Source: Bradyrhizobium sp. SZCCHNS1050
Lineage (GTDB): Bacteria; Pseudomonadota; Alphaproteobacteria; Rhizobiales; Xanthobacteraceae
Length of the DNA: 64,000 nt
Assembly: GCF_032484785.1 (NCBI RefSeq)
Contig: NZ_JAUETR010000001.1
Location: 868,001 to 932,000 of the forward strand
Direction: 5' to 3'
The translations under genes were made by a program, and so were the position numbers. Within the stretch, counting starts at the first letter, position 1. Every line of letters begins with the position of its first letter. Under the pieces are notes generated by a model, which was not told the DNA's origin, did not search any database, and saw nothing but the letters and a program-made list of their open reading frames with translations. Positions 8,434 to 16,674 of the stretch are shown here, piece by piece.

Positions 8434-9168
8434 CTACCGGTAGCCGGTCACGTTGGCCGCGCGCTGCGGCGCGGCCATGCGCGTCGGCGGCACCGCCGCC
8501 GGGCGGCCGCGGCCGCCGAACACCACGCCATCGATGGCACCGATCACCTTCTGCTGCATGATCTGGTTCTTCTCGATCGTGACGTGGCCGACACCGGGAA
8601 CCGACTGGACGTCGACATTCTCAAGCTTGCCGCGGAAGCCGTCGTCGCGGCGGACCGGCTCGCCGGCACCGCTGGCGATGTAGAAATTGATGTAGCGCTC
8701 GGCGTTGCCGCCGACGAGCTTGGTCTTGAACACCGAATCGAGCCCGATCGCGAGCTTCACCGGCACGCCGAGCTGGCCGAGCTTGTTGATCATGTCCGGC
8801 AGCGCGGTCGCGCCCGAGGAATGGCCCACCAGGATGATGGTCTTGATCCGGCCGGCGCGATAGGCGGCCGCCGCTTCGTCGGCGAGCGACGACCACGACA
8901 CGAAATTGGCGACCGTGTTCGGAATGCCCTGCGAATCCAGCTTGGCGGCGATGTCGTCGAGCCCGAGCGAGAAGATGTTGAGCACACCGCGCAGCAGATA
9001 GACATGCGTGGTGCTGGCGGCGGTTGCGGCCGCCGGGCTCGGTGCCGCCCGGACCGATCCGGTGCCGAGCGGCAGAGCCAGCGCAACGGCCAGCGCCACC
9101 ATGCCAAAGCAGCGCGCCGAGAGGCTGCGCTTGAAGGTGGGTCGAACGGTGCTGGCGCGTGCCGTCAT
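8434..9168 (-). CDS. Secreted alpha/beta hydrolase-like protein, paralogue of the LysM hydrolase
   Basis: The ATG at 9166-9168 is preceded by a good Shine-Dalgarno (GGAGAAGGA on the minus strand) and gives 244 residues. The longer frame running to 9471 is rejected because it overlaps the divergent ABC gene. The protein has a signal peptide (MVALAVALALPLGTGSVRA), a core starting HVYLLRGVLNIFSLGLDD, and a nucleophile elbow VGHSSGA. It lacks the LysM domain of its neighbour at 7268-8314. The C-terminal 20 residues are Pro/Arg/Ala-rich. Shared openings (V-Y-L-[FL]-R-G) and the same spacing to the GHS motif indicate tandem duplication. Substrate unknown. Confidence 0.8.
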   Translation of the reverse strand: MTARASTVRPTFKRSLSARCFGMVALAVALALPLGTGSVRAAPSPAAATAASTTHVYLLRGVLNIFSLGLDDIAAKLDSQGIPNTVANFVSWSSLADEAAAAYRAGRIKTIILVGHSSGATALPDMINKLGQLGVPVKLAIGLDSVFKTKLVGGNAERYINFYIASGAGEPVRRDDGFRGKLENVDVQSVPGVGHVTIEKNQIMQQKVIGAIDGVVFGGRGRPAAVPPTRMAAPQRAANVTGYR

Positions 9169-9457
9169 CGGTCCTTCTCCGCGGCGGAAATGTCGAGACG
9201 GCGCGACCGTACCCAAGATGCTCGCGGACGCAACATCGTCGGACATCGCAAGGCGGCGTTCCTCCTCAGACGTGGCTGAGCGGCAACACTCAGCCATGTC
9301 GGCCACGGAAAAGCCCAACAAGCGACATGATCGAGGGCGGCGCGCACGATTGCGCGAACGCATCGCCGTCCCTATCTGAGCGCTTCGCCTGCGCCTGCGC
9401 CCCCTCCTCCGCGCAGCTCCCCCGCTCTTTTCGAATCCCTCGCATCGAATCCCCGTG

Positions 9458-10378
9458 ATGGCTCCCGTCATTTCCGTTACCGGCCTGTCGAAGACCTATT
9501 CCTCGGGCTTCACCTCGCTCAACAATGTCGATCTCGCGATCGAGCGGGGCGAGATCTTCGCGCTGCTCGGGCCCAACGGCGCGGGCAAGACGACGCTGAT
9601 CAGCATCATCTGCGGCATCGTCAATGCGTCCGCGGGCAAGGTCGCGGTCGGCGGCCACGACATCAACCGCGACTACCGTGCCGCACGGGCGCTGATCGGG
9701 CTGGTGCCGCAGGAGCTGCACACCGATTCGTTCGAGACCGTATGGGCCACGGTCAGCTTCAGCCGGGGGCTGTTCGGCAAGCCGAAGAACCCCGCCCTGA
9801 TCGAGAAGATCCTCAAGGACCTGTCGCTCTGGGACAAGAAGGACGCCAAGATCATCACGCTCTCCGGCGGCATGAAGCGCCGCGTGATGATCGCGAAGGC
9901 GCTCTCGCACGAGCCGCAGGTGCTGTTCCTGGACGAGCCGACCGCGGGCGTCGACGTCGAGCTGCGCAAGGGCATGTGGGACGTCGTGCGCGAGCTGAAG
10001 GCCGCCGGCGTCACCATCATTCTCACCACGCACTACATCGAGGAAGCCGAGGAGATGGCCGATCGCGTCGGCGTCATCAACAAGGGCGAGATCGTGCTGG
10101 TCGAGGACAAGGCCAAGCTGATGGCGAAGCTCGGCCGGAAGCGGCTGAGCCTGCATCTGCAGCACCGGATCGAGACCATCCCCGAGACGCTCGCGCCCTA
10201 TCATCTGGCGCTGTCGGACGACGGCTGGCGGCTCGCCTATGACTACGATACCAAGGGCGAGCGCACCGGCATCACCAGCCTGCTCGGCGATCTCAGGACC
10301 GCCGGCATCCGCTTCGTCGATCTCGAGACCAAGCAATCATCCCTTGAAGACATCTTCGTGAGCCTGGTGCGGCAATGA
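9458..10378 (+). CDS. yadG: ABC-2 type exporter, ATP-binding protein (YadG-like)
   Basis: This 306-residue ABC ATPase has Walker [10 protein letters not shown] (about 38-46), signature [15 protein letters not shown] (about 136-150) and Walker [13 protein letters not shown] (about 160-171), followed by the His-switch [10 protein letters not shown]. The run from the signature to the switch is close to E. coli YadG as I remember it. A GTG codon at 9455 could also start the protein. The stop overlaps the permease start (ATGAAT at 10375), so the pair forms a YadGH-like export complex in the inner membrane. The substrate is unknown. NodI is a more distant relative, and no nodulation context is seen. 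Confidence 0.9.
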   Translation: MAPVISVTGLSKTYSSGFTSLNNVDLAIERGEIFALLGPNGAGKTTLISIICGIVNASAGKVAVGGHDINRDYRAARALIGLVPQELHTDSFETVWATVSFSRGLFGKPKNPALIEKILKDLSLWDKKDAKIITLSGGMKRRVMIAKALSHEPQVLFLDEPTAGVDVELRKGMWDVVRELKAAGVTIILTTHYIEEAEEMADRVGVINKGEIVLVEDKAKLMAKLGRKRLSLHLQHRIETIPETLAPYHLALSDDGWRLAYDYDTKGERTGITSLLGDLRTAGIRFVDLETKQSSLEDIFVSLVRQ

Positions 10379-11136
10379 ATTTTCGCGCGGTCGCCGCAAT
10401 CTACAAGTTCGAAATGGCGCGCACCTGGCGCACGCTGCTGCAGAGCATCGTGTCGCCCGTCGTGTCGACCTCGCTCTACTTCGTCGTGTTCGGCGCCGCG
10501 ATCGGCTCGCGCATCAGCCACGTCGAGGGCGTCAGCTACGGCACCTTCATCGTGCCCGGCCTCGTGATGCTGTCGGTGCTGACCCAGAGCATCTCCAACG
10601 CCTCGTTCGGGATCTACTTCCCGAAATTCATCGGCACGATCTACGAGATCCTCTCGGCGCCGATCTCGCATTTCGAGATCGTGCTCGGCTATGTCGGTGC
10701 GGCCGCGACGAAATCCATCATTCTCGGGCTGATCATCCTCGCGACCGCCGGGCTGTTCGTGCCGCTGCACATCCAGCACCCGGTGTGGATGCTGTCGTTC
10801 CTGGTGCTGACGGCCGTGACCTTCAGCCTGTTCGGCTTCATCATCGGCATCTGGGCCGACGGCTTCGAGAAGCTGCAGATGGTCCCGATGCTGGTGGTGA
10901 CGCCGCTCACGTTCCTCGGCGGCAGCTTCTACTCGGTCAACATGCTGCCGCCAACCTGGCATTCGATCGCGCTGCTCAACCCGGTGGTCTACCTGATCTC
11001 GGGCTTTCGCTGGAGCTTCTACGAGATCGCCGACGTCAGGGTGGAAATCAGCGTCGGCGTGACGCTGCTGTTCCTGGCGATCTGCATGACGATCATCTGG
11101 TGGATCTTCAAGACGGGCTACCGGCTCAAGCATTGA
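10375..11136 (+). CDS. yadH: ABC-2 type transport permease (YadH-like)
   Basis: This 253-residue polytopic protein has six hydrophobic segments. The family pattern [15 protein letters not shown] (about 38-52), [12 protein letters not shown], and [20 protein letters not shown] (about 175-194) matches the ABC-2 permease YadH. It pairs with the overlapping ATPase gene to make an exporter, probably acting as a dimer with two ATPase subunits. The next gene, on the opposite strand, ends 14 bases away. Substrate unknown. Confidence 0.9.
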   Translation: MNFRAVAAIYKFEMARTWRTLLQSIVSPVVSTSLYFVVFGAAIGSRISHVEGVSYGTFIVPGLVMLSVLTQSISNASFGIYFPKFIGTIYEILSAPISHFEIVLGYVGAAATKSIILGLIILATAGLFVPLHIQHPVWMLSFLVLTAVTFSLFGFIIGIWADGFEKLQMVPMLVVTPLTFLGGSFYSVNMLPPTWHSIALLNPVVYLISGFRWSFYEIADVRVEISVGVTLLFLAICMTIIWWIFKTGYRLKH

Positions 11137-11150
11137 GCCGGCGCCTCAAC

Positions 11151-11522
11151 TCAGCGGTAGCAGTGGAAGCGGCCGTAGCCGTCGCGGTATCCCCGGCAGT
11201 GATAGTGCCGGTGGTAATAGGAGCGGTGCGGAATGCCGAGCACGCCTTCGACGGCGCCCACGGCTCCGCCGACGCCGGCACCGACCGCGCCGCCGACGAC
11301 GCCGCCCACCGGACCGCCGATGCGGTTGCCTTCGTGGGCCCCTTCATGGGCGCCACGGATGATGCCCTGGGCATGGGCGAATTGCGGCAGCGCCAGCCAG
11401 GCCAGCGCCAGGACGACCAGCGCGAGCGCAGCCAGCAGGTAGGTCAGCTTCTGCGGCGCGCGATCATCGAGCACCGCCGTCTTGGCCTTCATCGTCAACA
11501 TTTTGAGTCCTGGGAACCGCAT
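11151..11522 (-). CDS. Small glycine-zipper membrane or envelope protein
   Basis: This 123-residue hypothetical protein has one strong hydrophobic stretch (LTYLLAALALVVLALAWLAL, about 26-45) that could be a signal peptide ending at AHAQG. A Gly/Val/Ala zipper follows (GGPVGGVVGGAVGAGVGGAV), then a Tyr/His/Arg/Cys-rich tail (YYHRHYHCRGYRDGYGRFHCYR). Such zipper-plus-aromatic-tail proteins are common in Bradyrhizobium and are presumed envelope proteins. ATG alternatives exist at residues 8 and 11. Its upstream region (11523-11818) holds no other gene and separates it from the divergent L,D-transpeptidase gene. Confidence 0.75.
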   Translation of the reverse strand: MRFPGLKMLTMKAKTAVLDDRAPQKLTYLLAALALVVLALAWLALPQFAHAQGIIRGAHEGAHEGNRIGGPVGGVVGGAVGAGVGGAVGAVEGVLGIPHRSYYHRHYHCRGYRDGYGRFHCYR

Positions 11523-11818
11523 GGGAGAATCCTTGAAACGCGGATGCGGCCAAAAAGTTGCGCGGTCGTGACGAATTGCACCGATTAGAGAGGTCCCAAA
11601 ACGCCGGAATGAAAGACCATCCGCGGTCGCGAAAATGTCAGCGTCGATGAACGCGGGGAGCCTTTGTCCTGGTCCTGCCCGACATTAAGGTTGAGGCTGC
11701 CCTCGGCTGGAACAAAGCCGGCAATTCCGACATAGTGCAGGCCGAGGCGATGACCTGGGCGTTAAAGTCCCGTTTTGAGGTCTCTCCACAGTCGAGGGCC
11801 CTGGAGGCCAGAGGTTAG

Positions 11819-12607
11819 ATGCGTACCATCCTTTTTGCAGTTGCCGGCTTCGCCTTTCTGTCGGCCACGCCGGCTCTGGCCAAGATCGACATCACGGTCG
11901 ACAAGAACAGCCAGATCATGACGGTCGCCGTCGATGGCGTCGAGCGCTATCGATGGCCAGTCTCGACCGGCATTCCCTCACGGGAAACGCCGAATGGCTC
12001 GTTCCGCGCCTTCCGCATGGAGGCCGATCATTTTTCCAAGGAATTCGACGACGCACCGATGCCGCATTCGATCTTCTTCACGAAGGTCGGTCACGCGATT
12101 CACGGCACGGATTCGGAAAGCCGCCTCGGGACCCCGGCGTCCCACGGCTGCGTCCGGCTGTCCAAGGCCAACGCCACGACGCTCTACGACCTGGTGCAAA
12201 AGGACGGCGTGCTCAACACCACGGTGACCCTGACCGGCTCGGCCGAGGTGGCGCTGGCGCGCAATCCACGCCGCGGCACCGCTGTTGCCCGCCGCGACGT
12301 GCCGCAGCAGTATGACGACAGCGGCGAGCCGGTCGTGCTGACGCCGCAGCCACAGATGCTGCCCGGACGCCAGGTCGTTCCGCAGCAGCGGCTCGATGAC
12401 GGCTACATCTATCCCGCCGACGGCAGCGACAACGGCGTGCGTTATCCGGCGCCGCGCGGCACGGCCCGGCGCGTCTATGACGCCCAGGCCTATCCGCAGC
12501 AGCAGCAGTACGATTACCAAAACGGCAATCCGAGCTACGCGCAGCCGCGCTATTACCAGCCGCGCTCTTATTATCAGCCGCGCGGCTACTACACCTATCA
12601 GGACTGA
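11819..12607 (+). CDS. L,D-transpeptidase (YkuD domain), secreted
   Basis: This 262-residue protein has a signal peptide (LFAVAGFAFLSATPALA, cleavage near residue 21). A YkuD catalytic domain (about 22-145) carries the HGT motif (95-97) and the active-site SHGCVRL with Cys111. L,D-transpeptidases make 3-3 peptidoglycan cross-links or attach proteins to meso-DAP. The last 75 residues are an unusual low-complexity tail rich in Gln, Tyr, Pro and Arg, with YYQPR repeated three times. It may help wall retention (inference). The gene follows a 296-base gap shared with the divergent glycine-zipper gene. Confidence 0.9.
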   Translation: MRTILFAVAGFAFLSATPALAKIDITVDKNSQIMTVAVDGVERYRWPVSTGIPSRETPNGSFRAFRMEADHFSKEFDDAPMPHSIFFTKVGHAIHGTDSESRLGTPASHGCVRLSKANATTLYDLVQKDGVLNTTVTLTGSAEVALARNPRRGTAVARRDVPQQYDDSGEPVVLTPQPQMLPGRQVVPQQRLDDGYIYPADGSDNGVRYPAPRGTARRVYDAQAYPQQQQYDYQNGNPSYAQPRYYQPRSYYQPRGYYTYQD

Positions 12608-12660
12608 TCGCGCATTGATCCTCGCGGCCGGGCGCTGTTACGCAGCGCATCGGCGCCTCC

Positions 12661-13686
12661 TCACTCGGCGTTGACCCGCTCGAGCGAGGCGGACGCACGA
12701 TCGGCGCTGGCCTGCCCGCGGGCCGTCGGCATGCGCGCGCGCCGCTGCACGAAATACTGATCGGCCAGCACGCCGATCAGGATCACCGTGCCCATCACGG
12801 CGAAATTGAGCGAGCTCGGGATGCCCAGCAGATTGACCAGGTTCTGCAGCATCTGCAGCAGGATCGTGCCGAGCACGACGCCGATGACCGAGCCCTCGCC
12901 GCCGCGCAGCGAACAGCCCCCGAGCACCGCTGCGGCGATCGCATAGAGCTCGTAGAACGAGCCGTGTACCGCCGGCGAGATCGAGCGGGTGTACATCGCC
13001 AGCAGGACCGCGGCGAGCGCCGTCAGGGCGCCGCAGATCACATAGGCCGCGATCGTCACCCGATCGGACCGGATGCCGGAGTAGCGCGCCGCCTCCTCGT
13101 TCTTGCCGACCGCGTAGAAATAGCGGCCGTACACCGAGCGGTGCAGCACCAGCCAGGCGATGCCGGCCACGATGGCGAGCGCCACGACGCTATGCGGCAG
13201 CGGAAAGCCGAGGACATCGGTGCGGCCGGCGGCCAGCCATTCCAGCGCCGGGAAGCTCGCGCCGTAGCCGAAGCCGGCCGTGGCATCCTCGGTGTAATAA
13301 CGGGCCGCGCCGCGATAGATCAAAAGTCCGCACAGGGTCACCACGAAGGGCTGGATGCGCATCTTGGTCACCAGCGTGCCGTGGACCAGGCCGATGGCGA
13401 CGCCGCCGGCGAGGATGAGGAACAAGGCGGCGACCCAGTCGACGTCCCGGTTGACGATGAGGTCGATGAACAGCACGCCGAGCAACGCGATCACCGAGCC
13501 CACGGCGAGCTCGATGCCGCCAACGATGATGACGAAGGCCTCGGCGATCGAGAAGATTCCGAACATGCCGACCTGGTTGGCGGTATTGGAGAGGTTGCCG
13601 ACCAGCAGGAAGCGCGGGTTGATGAAGGCGACGACGGCGCCGACCACCAGGATCAGGATCAGCAGGCTGAGATCTTTTTTCTGCAC
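12661..13686 (-). CDS. Sugar ABC transporter permease (RbsC-like)
   Basis: This 341-residue polytopic membrane protein of the ribose/xylose/galactose permease family (BPD_transp_2) has about nine hydrophobic segments. It contains the family-typical stretch EAFVIIVGGIELAVGSVIAL (about 49-68), corresponding to the GGIDLSVG motif, and AVLGGCSLRGGEGSVIGVVLG near residue 255. It is the last gene of the binding protein-ATPase-permease set, starting 12 bases after the ATPase stop. It forms the membrane channel of an importer. Confidence 0.93.
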   Translation of the reverse strand: MQKKDLSLLILILVVGAVVAFINPRFLLVGNLSNTANQVGMFGIFSIAEAFVIIVGGIELAVGSVIALLGVLFIDLIVNRDVDWVAALFLILAGGVAIGLVHGTLVTKMRIQPFVVTLCGLLIYRGAARYYTEDATAGFGYGASFPALEWLAAGRTDVLGFPLPHSVVALAIVAGIAWLVLHRSVYGRYFYAVGKNEEAARYSGIRSDRVTIAAYVICGALTALAAVLLAMYTRSISPAVHGSFYELYAIAAAVLGGCSLRGGEGSVIGVVLGTILLQMLQNLVNLLGIPSSLNFAVMGTVILIGVLADQYFVQRRARMPTARGQASADRASASLERVNAE

Positions 13687-13698
13687 GGGCGCCCTCGC

Positions 13699-15201
13699 TC
13701 AGACGGTATGGCCGACGGCGAGCTGAAGCACGTTGTGCTCGCTGAACTCGTTGCGGGCCAGGAAGCCCGAAATCATGCCTTCATGCATCACGGCGATCCG
13801 GTCGCTCACCCCGATCACCTCCTCCATGTCGCTCGAGATCATCAGGATCGCGACGCCGGAATCCGCCAGCCGCCGCAGCATGTCGTAGATCTCCTGCTTG
13901 GCGCCGACATCGATGCCCCGGGTCGGCTCGTCGAAGATCAAGACCTTTGGCCGCATCGACAGCCATTTGGCGAGCACGACCTTCTGCTGGTTGCCGCCGG
14001 ACAAGGTGCCGACCGAGACCTTGACGTCGGACGCCCGGATCTTGAGCCGTTCGCGCTGCCGGTCGGCATTCTCGGTCTCACGCCTGATGTCGACAAGTCC
14101 AAAGCTGAGATAGGAGGCGAGATCCGGCAGCGAGATGTTCTCGGCGATCGACAGGTCGAGCAGCAGGCCGCAGGCCTTGCGGTCTTCCGGAATGAGATAG
14201 ATGCCGCGATCGATCGCCGCGCGCGGTGTCGAGATGCGGATCGGCTCGCCCTCCAGGCTGATGCCCCCGGCCAGCAGCGGCTCGACGCCGAAGATGCCGC
14301 GCGCGAGCTCGGTGCGGCCGGAGCCGACGAGACCTGCAAGCCCGAGGATCTCGCCGCGCCGGAGCTGCAGGCTGACGGCCTGGTTGGGATAGGTCGCGGT
14401 CACGGCCTCCACCACGTCGAGCACGGCCTCGCCGGGCGGCGCGGCCGGCGGCACGTAGAGCGACCGCAGGTCCCGGCCGATCATCAGCCGGATCATCGCG
14501 GCAGGACTGAGCTCGTCCCGCGTGAGCGCGCCAACCATGCGGCCGTCGCGCAGCACGATCGCGCGATCGGCGCATTGCATGACTTCGTTCAAGCGATGCG
14601 TGATGAAGATGACGCTGACCCCGCCCGCCTTCAGGCCGGCGATGACCTGCATCAGCCGCTCGGTTTCCGACAGCGTCAGGCTGGAGGTCGGCTCGTCCAT
14701 GATCACGCAGCGCGCATCGAGCGACAAAGCCTTCATGATCTCGACCAGCTGGCGCTGCGCCAAAGACAACTCGGCAAGCGGCGTCTCCGGCTCGAAATCG
14801 GCCCCGAGGCGCGCGATCAGCGGGCGCACCCTGGCTCGCAGCGTCGCCCGGTCGATCAGCCGCAGCGGACCGCCATAGACCGGCTCGCGGCCGATGAAGA
14901 CGTTGCCTGCGACATCGAGATTGTCGAACAGGTTCAGCTCCTGGTGGACGAAGGCGATGCCGGACGCGATCGCGTCCGCCACCGTGTAGCTGGTCCGCGC
15001 CGCGCCATCGATCCGGATCGTGCCGCTGCTCGGCTCGACGACGCCGCCGAGCACGCGCATCAAGGTCGACTTGCCGGCGCCGTTCTCGCCGACCAGGGCG
15101 ATCACCTCGCCGGGCGCGACCGACAGGCTGGCGTGGTCGAGCGCGACCACGCCAGGATAGGTCTTGCCGATGTCGATCAGCTCGAGGAAGGGCTCGCGCA
15201 C
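13699..15201 (-). CDS. Sugar ABC transporter ATP-binding protein with two ATPase domains (RbsA/MglA-like)
   Basis: This 500-residue protein holds two tandem ABC domains, as usual for the CUT2 sugar importers. Domain 1 has Walker A GENGAGKST (about 38-46) and Walker B VIMDEPTSS; its signature region is LAELSLAQRQLVEI, not a textbook LSGGQ. Domain 2 has the degenerate Walker A GLVGSGRTELARG (about 290), the signature GTLSGGNQQKVVLAKWL and Walker B VLIFDEPTRGIDVGAK. It energises uptake through the permease encoded next. A pentose, hexose or polyol are all possible substrates. Confidence 0.94.
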   Translation of the reverse strand: MREPFLELIDIGKTYPGVVALDHASLSVAPGEVIALVGENGAGKSTLMRVLGGVVEPSSGTIRIDGAARTSYTVADAIASGIAFVHQELNLFDNLDVAGNVFIGREPVYGGPLRLIDRATLRARVRPLIARLGADFEPETPLAELSLAQRQLVEIMKALSLDARCVIMDEPTSSLTLSETERLMQVIAGLKAGGVSVIFITHRLNEVMQCADRAIVLRDGRMVGALTRDELSPAAMIRLMIGRDLRSLYVPPAAPPGEAVLDVVEAVTATYPNQAVSLQLRRGEILGLAGLVGSGRTELARGIFGVEPLLAGGISLEGEPIRISTPRAAIDRGIYLIPEDRKACGLLLDLSIAENISLPDLASYLSFGLVDIRRETENADRQRERLKIRASDVKVSVGTLSGGNQQKVVLAKWLSMRPKVLIFDEPTRGIDVGAKQEIYDMLRRLADSGVAILMISSDMEEVIGVSDRIAVMHEGMISGFLARNEFSEHNVLQLAVGHTV

Positions 15202-15214
15202 GCCGGCCGTCGCG

Positions 15215-16168
15215 CTACTTCTTCAGCATCTGCTTCATCTGCGCCATGAAGTCGTCGACGTTCGACTTCTCGATCACCTTGCCGGGCACGATGATGATGC
15301 CGTTCGCCGGCACGCCCGACTTGTCGCCCTCAACGACCTTCGCCATCAGCTTCATGCCCTGATAGCCCCACTCGAACGGCTGCTGCACGACGGTGCCCTC
15401 GATCGCGCCGTCCTTGACGCCGCCGAGCGTGATCGGATCCTCGTCGAAGCCGATGATCTTGATCTTGCCGAGCTTGCCGGCCTCCTTCAGCACCTCATAG
15501 ATGCGCGGGGTGTTGTAGGAATAGAAGCCGACCAGGCAGCTCACGTCCGGCATCGCTGCCAGGATGTCCTCGACATTGCGCTTGGCCCGGGTCTGGTCGA
15601 TCTCGTCGCCGCGCACGTCGACCAGTTCGACCTTCGATCCCTTGATGGTCTCCTTCACGCCTTCGATGCGCTCGCGAGCGTTGTCAGCCCCGAGCAGGCC
15701 GACGAAGCCGACACATTTGCCGCCGTTCGGGAGCGCCTTCAGCATCAGCTTGCCGGCATCCTTGCCGAGCTCGGTATTGGAGGAGCCGATATAGGCGATG
15801 CGTTTGGATTGCGGGGCGTCGCTGTCGGTGGTGAAGAGCACCGTCTGTGCCGCAATCTTGTTGAGGTGCTCAGTCTGGTTCTTCGGATCGACGGCGCTCA
15901 CCATGATTCCGGCGGCCCCGGCCGCGACGAGGTCATCCAGCATCCGCTGCTGCACGGCGGCTGCCGCCTGCTCGGGATATTTGAGCTGCAGGTTGTAATT
16001 GGGCAACTCGCCCTGCGCCTTCTTCACGCCGGCCTCGGCGATCTTCCAAAAGTCGGAGGCACCGTTGACGACGAAGGCGAGGACCTTCTTGTCCGCGGCT
16101 CCCGCGGAGCCGAGACCGAGCGCCATCGACAACAAGGCAGACGCACCGGCAATCCAAAGACGCTTCAT
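15215..16168 (-). CDS. Periplasmic sugar-binding protein of the ABC importer (Peripla_BP_4)
   Basis: From the ATG at 16166-16168, preceded by a strong GGGAGGGG, this is a 317-residue protein. It has a signal peptide (ASALLSMALGLGSAGAA, cleavage near residue 24). The mature protein begins KKVLAFVVNGASDFWKIAEAG and continues with the two-lobed PBP-I fold: GIMVSAVDP, ARERIEGVKE, KIIGFDEDP, EGTVVQQPFEWGYQGM. It captures a sugar-like solute and feeds the ATPase and permease encoded directly downstream. The upstream in-frame extension to 16354 carries no family similarity and is not used. No regulator gene or sugar-catabolic gene is adjacent, so the substrate cannot be inferred from context. Confidence 0.92.
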   Translation of the reverse strand: MKRLWIAGASALLSMALGLGSAGAADKKVLAFVVNGASDFWKIAEAGVKKAQGELPNYNLQLKYPEQAAAAVQQRMLDDLVAAGAAGIMVSAVDPKNQTEHLNKIAAQTVLFTTDSDAPQSKRIAYIGSSNTELGKDAGKLMLKALPNGGKCVGFVGLLGADNARERIEGVKETIKGSKVELVDVRGDEIDQTRAKRNVEDILAAMPDVSCLVGFYSYNTPRIYEVLKEAGKLGKIKIIGFDEDPITLGGVKDGAIEGTVVQQPFEWGYQGMKLMAKVVEGDKSGVPANGIIIVPGKVIEKSNVDDFMAQMKQMLKK

Positions 16169-16674
16169 TGAACCCCTCCCATGTGAAGCCGGCCTGCTTT
16201 GATGCGGCCGGCATTTGGTAGTCGAACGATATCTAGTCGCGAACAGTCGTCTCTCGTCCGAACCGCTGGCTCCGCCCGGACGAACAGCACCTCGATCTGG
16301 ACAGCGTCCGCGCGATCGTTCGCTCAGGGCAAGACGACCAGACCGGTCCCTCACCGCTCAGTTTGCGATCCAGCTCGACTGCGCGTGCGTGCCCCAACCC
16401 ACCCATTCGAAGACGCGCAAAGTACCGACCTCAAATGAGGGGCGCACCTCAAGGTAGCATGGTCATGACGGGCACGCAACAGAGGCCCGCGCAGAAAGCG
16501 CGAAACCACTGCGTTTTGCGATGCGGTACAGCAAAGTCGGCGATCAGACGCTCGAGAAATCGATGCGGCAATGCAACCGAGGCCCGCCGCTGACGAGGCG
16601 CGCACCTCTTTGGGCGCAGACGCCATCATCACGGCGATCCAGGCCCGGCGACGTCGAACGGCGGCAGTGCCCTG
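16169..16674. other. Non-coding gap upstream of the sugar ABC importer
   Basis: About 500 bases lie between the importer's start and the stop of the spermidine-synthase-like gene, both on the minus strand. Only short frames without recognisable protein features occur here. The importer's promoter must lie in the part next to 16168, but I could not pick out convincing -35/-10 boxes or an operator. Confidence 0.5.

Noticed and set aside
9421..9458. tRNA-like segment (ttcgaatccct)
   Set aside because: Resembles a T-loop sequence, but no acceptor or anticodon stems could be formed around it.
9455..11136. NodIJ assignment for the ABC-2 exporter
   Set aside because: Motif runs match YadG/YadH more closely and no nodulation genes or nod-box-like context are seen.
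12964..15249. Plus-strand frame of 761 codons over the sugar ABC transporter genes
   Set aside because: It runs antisense to clear ABC ATPase and permease genes and its product is a low-complexity His/Asp/Arg/Gln-rich string typical of high-GC shadows.
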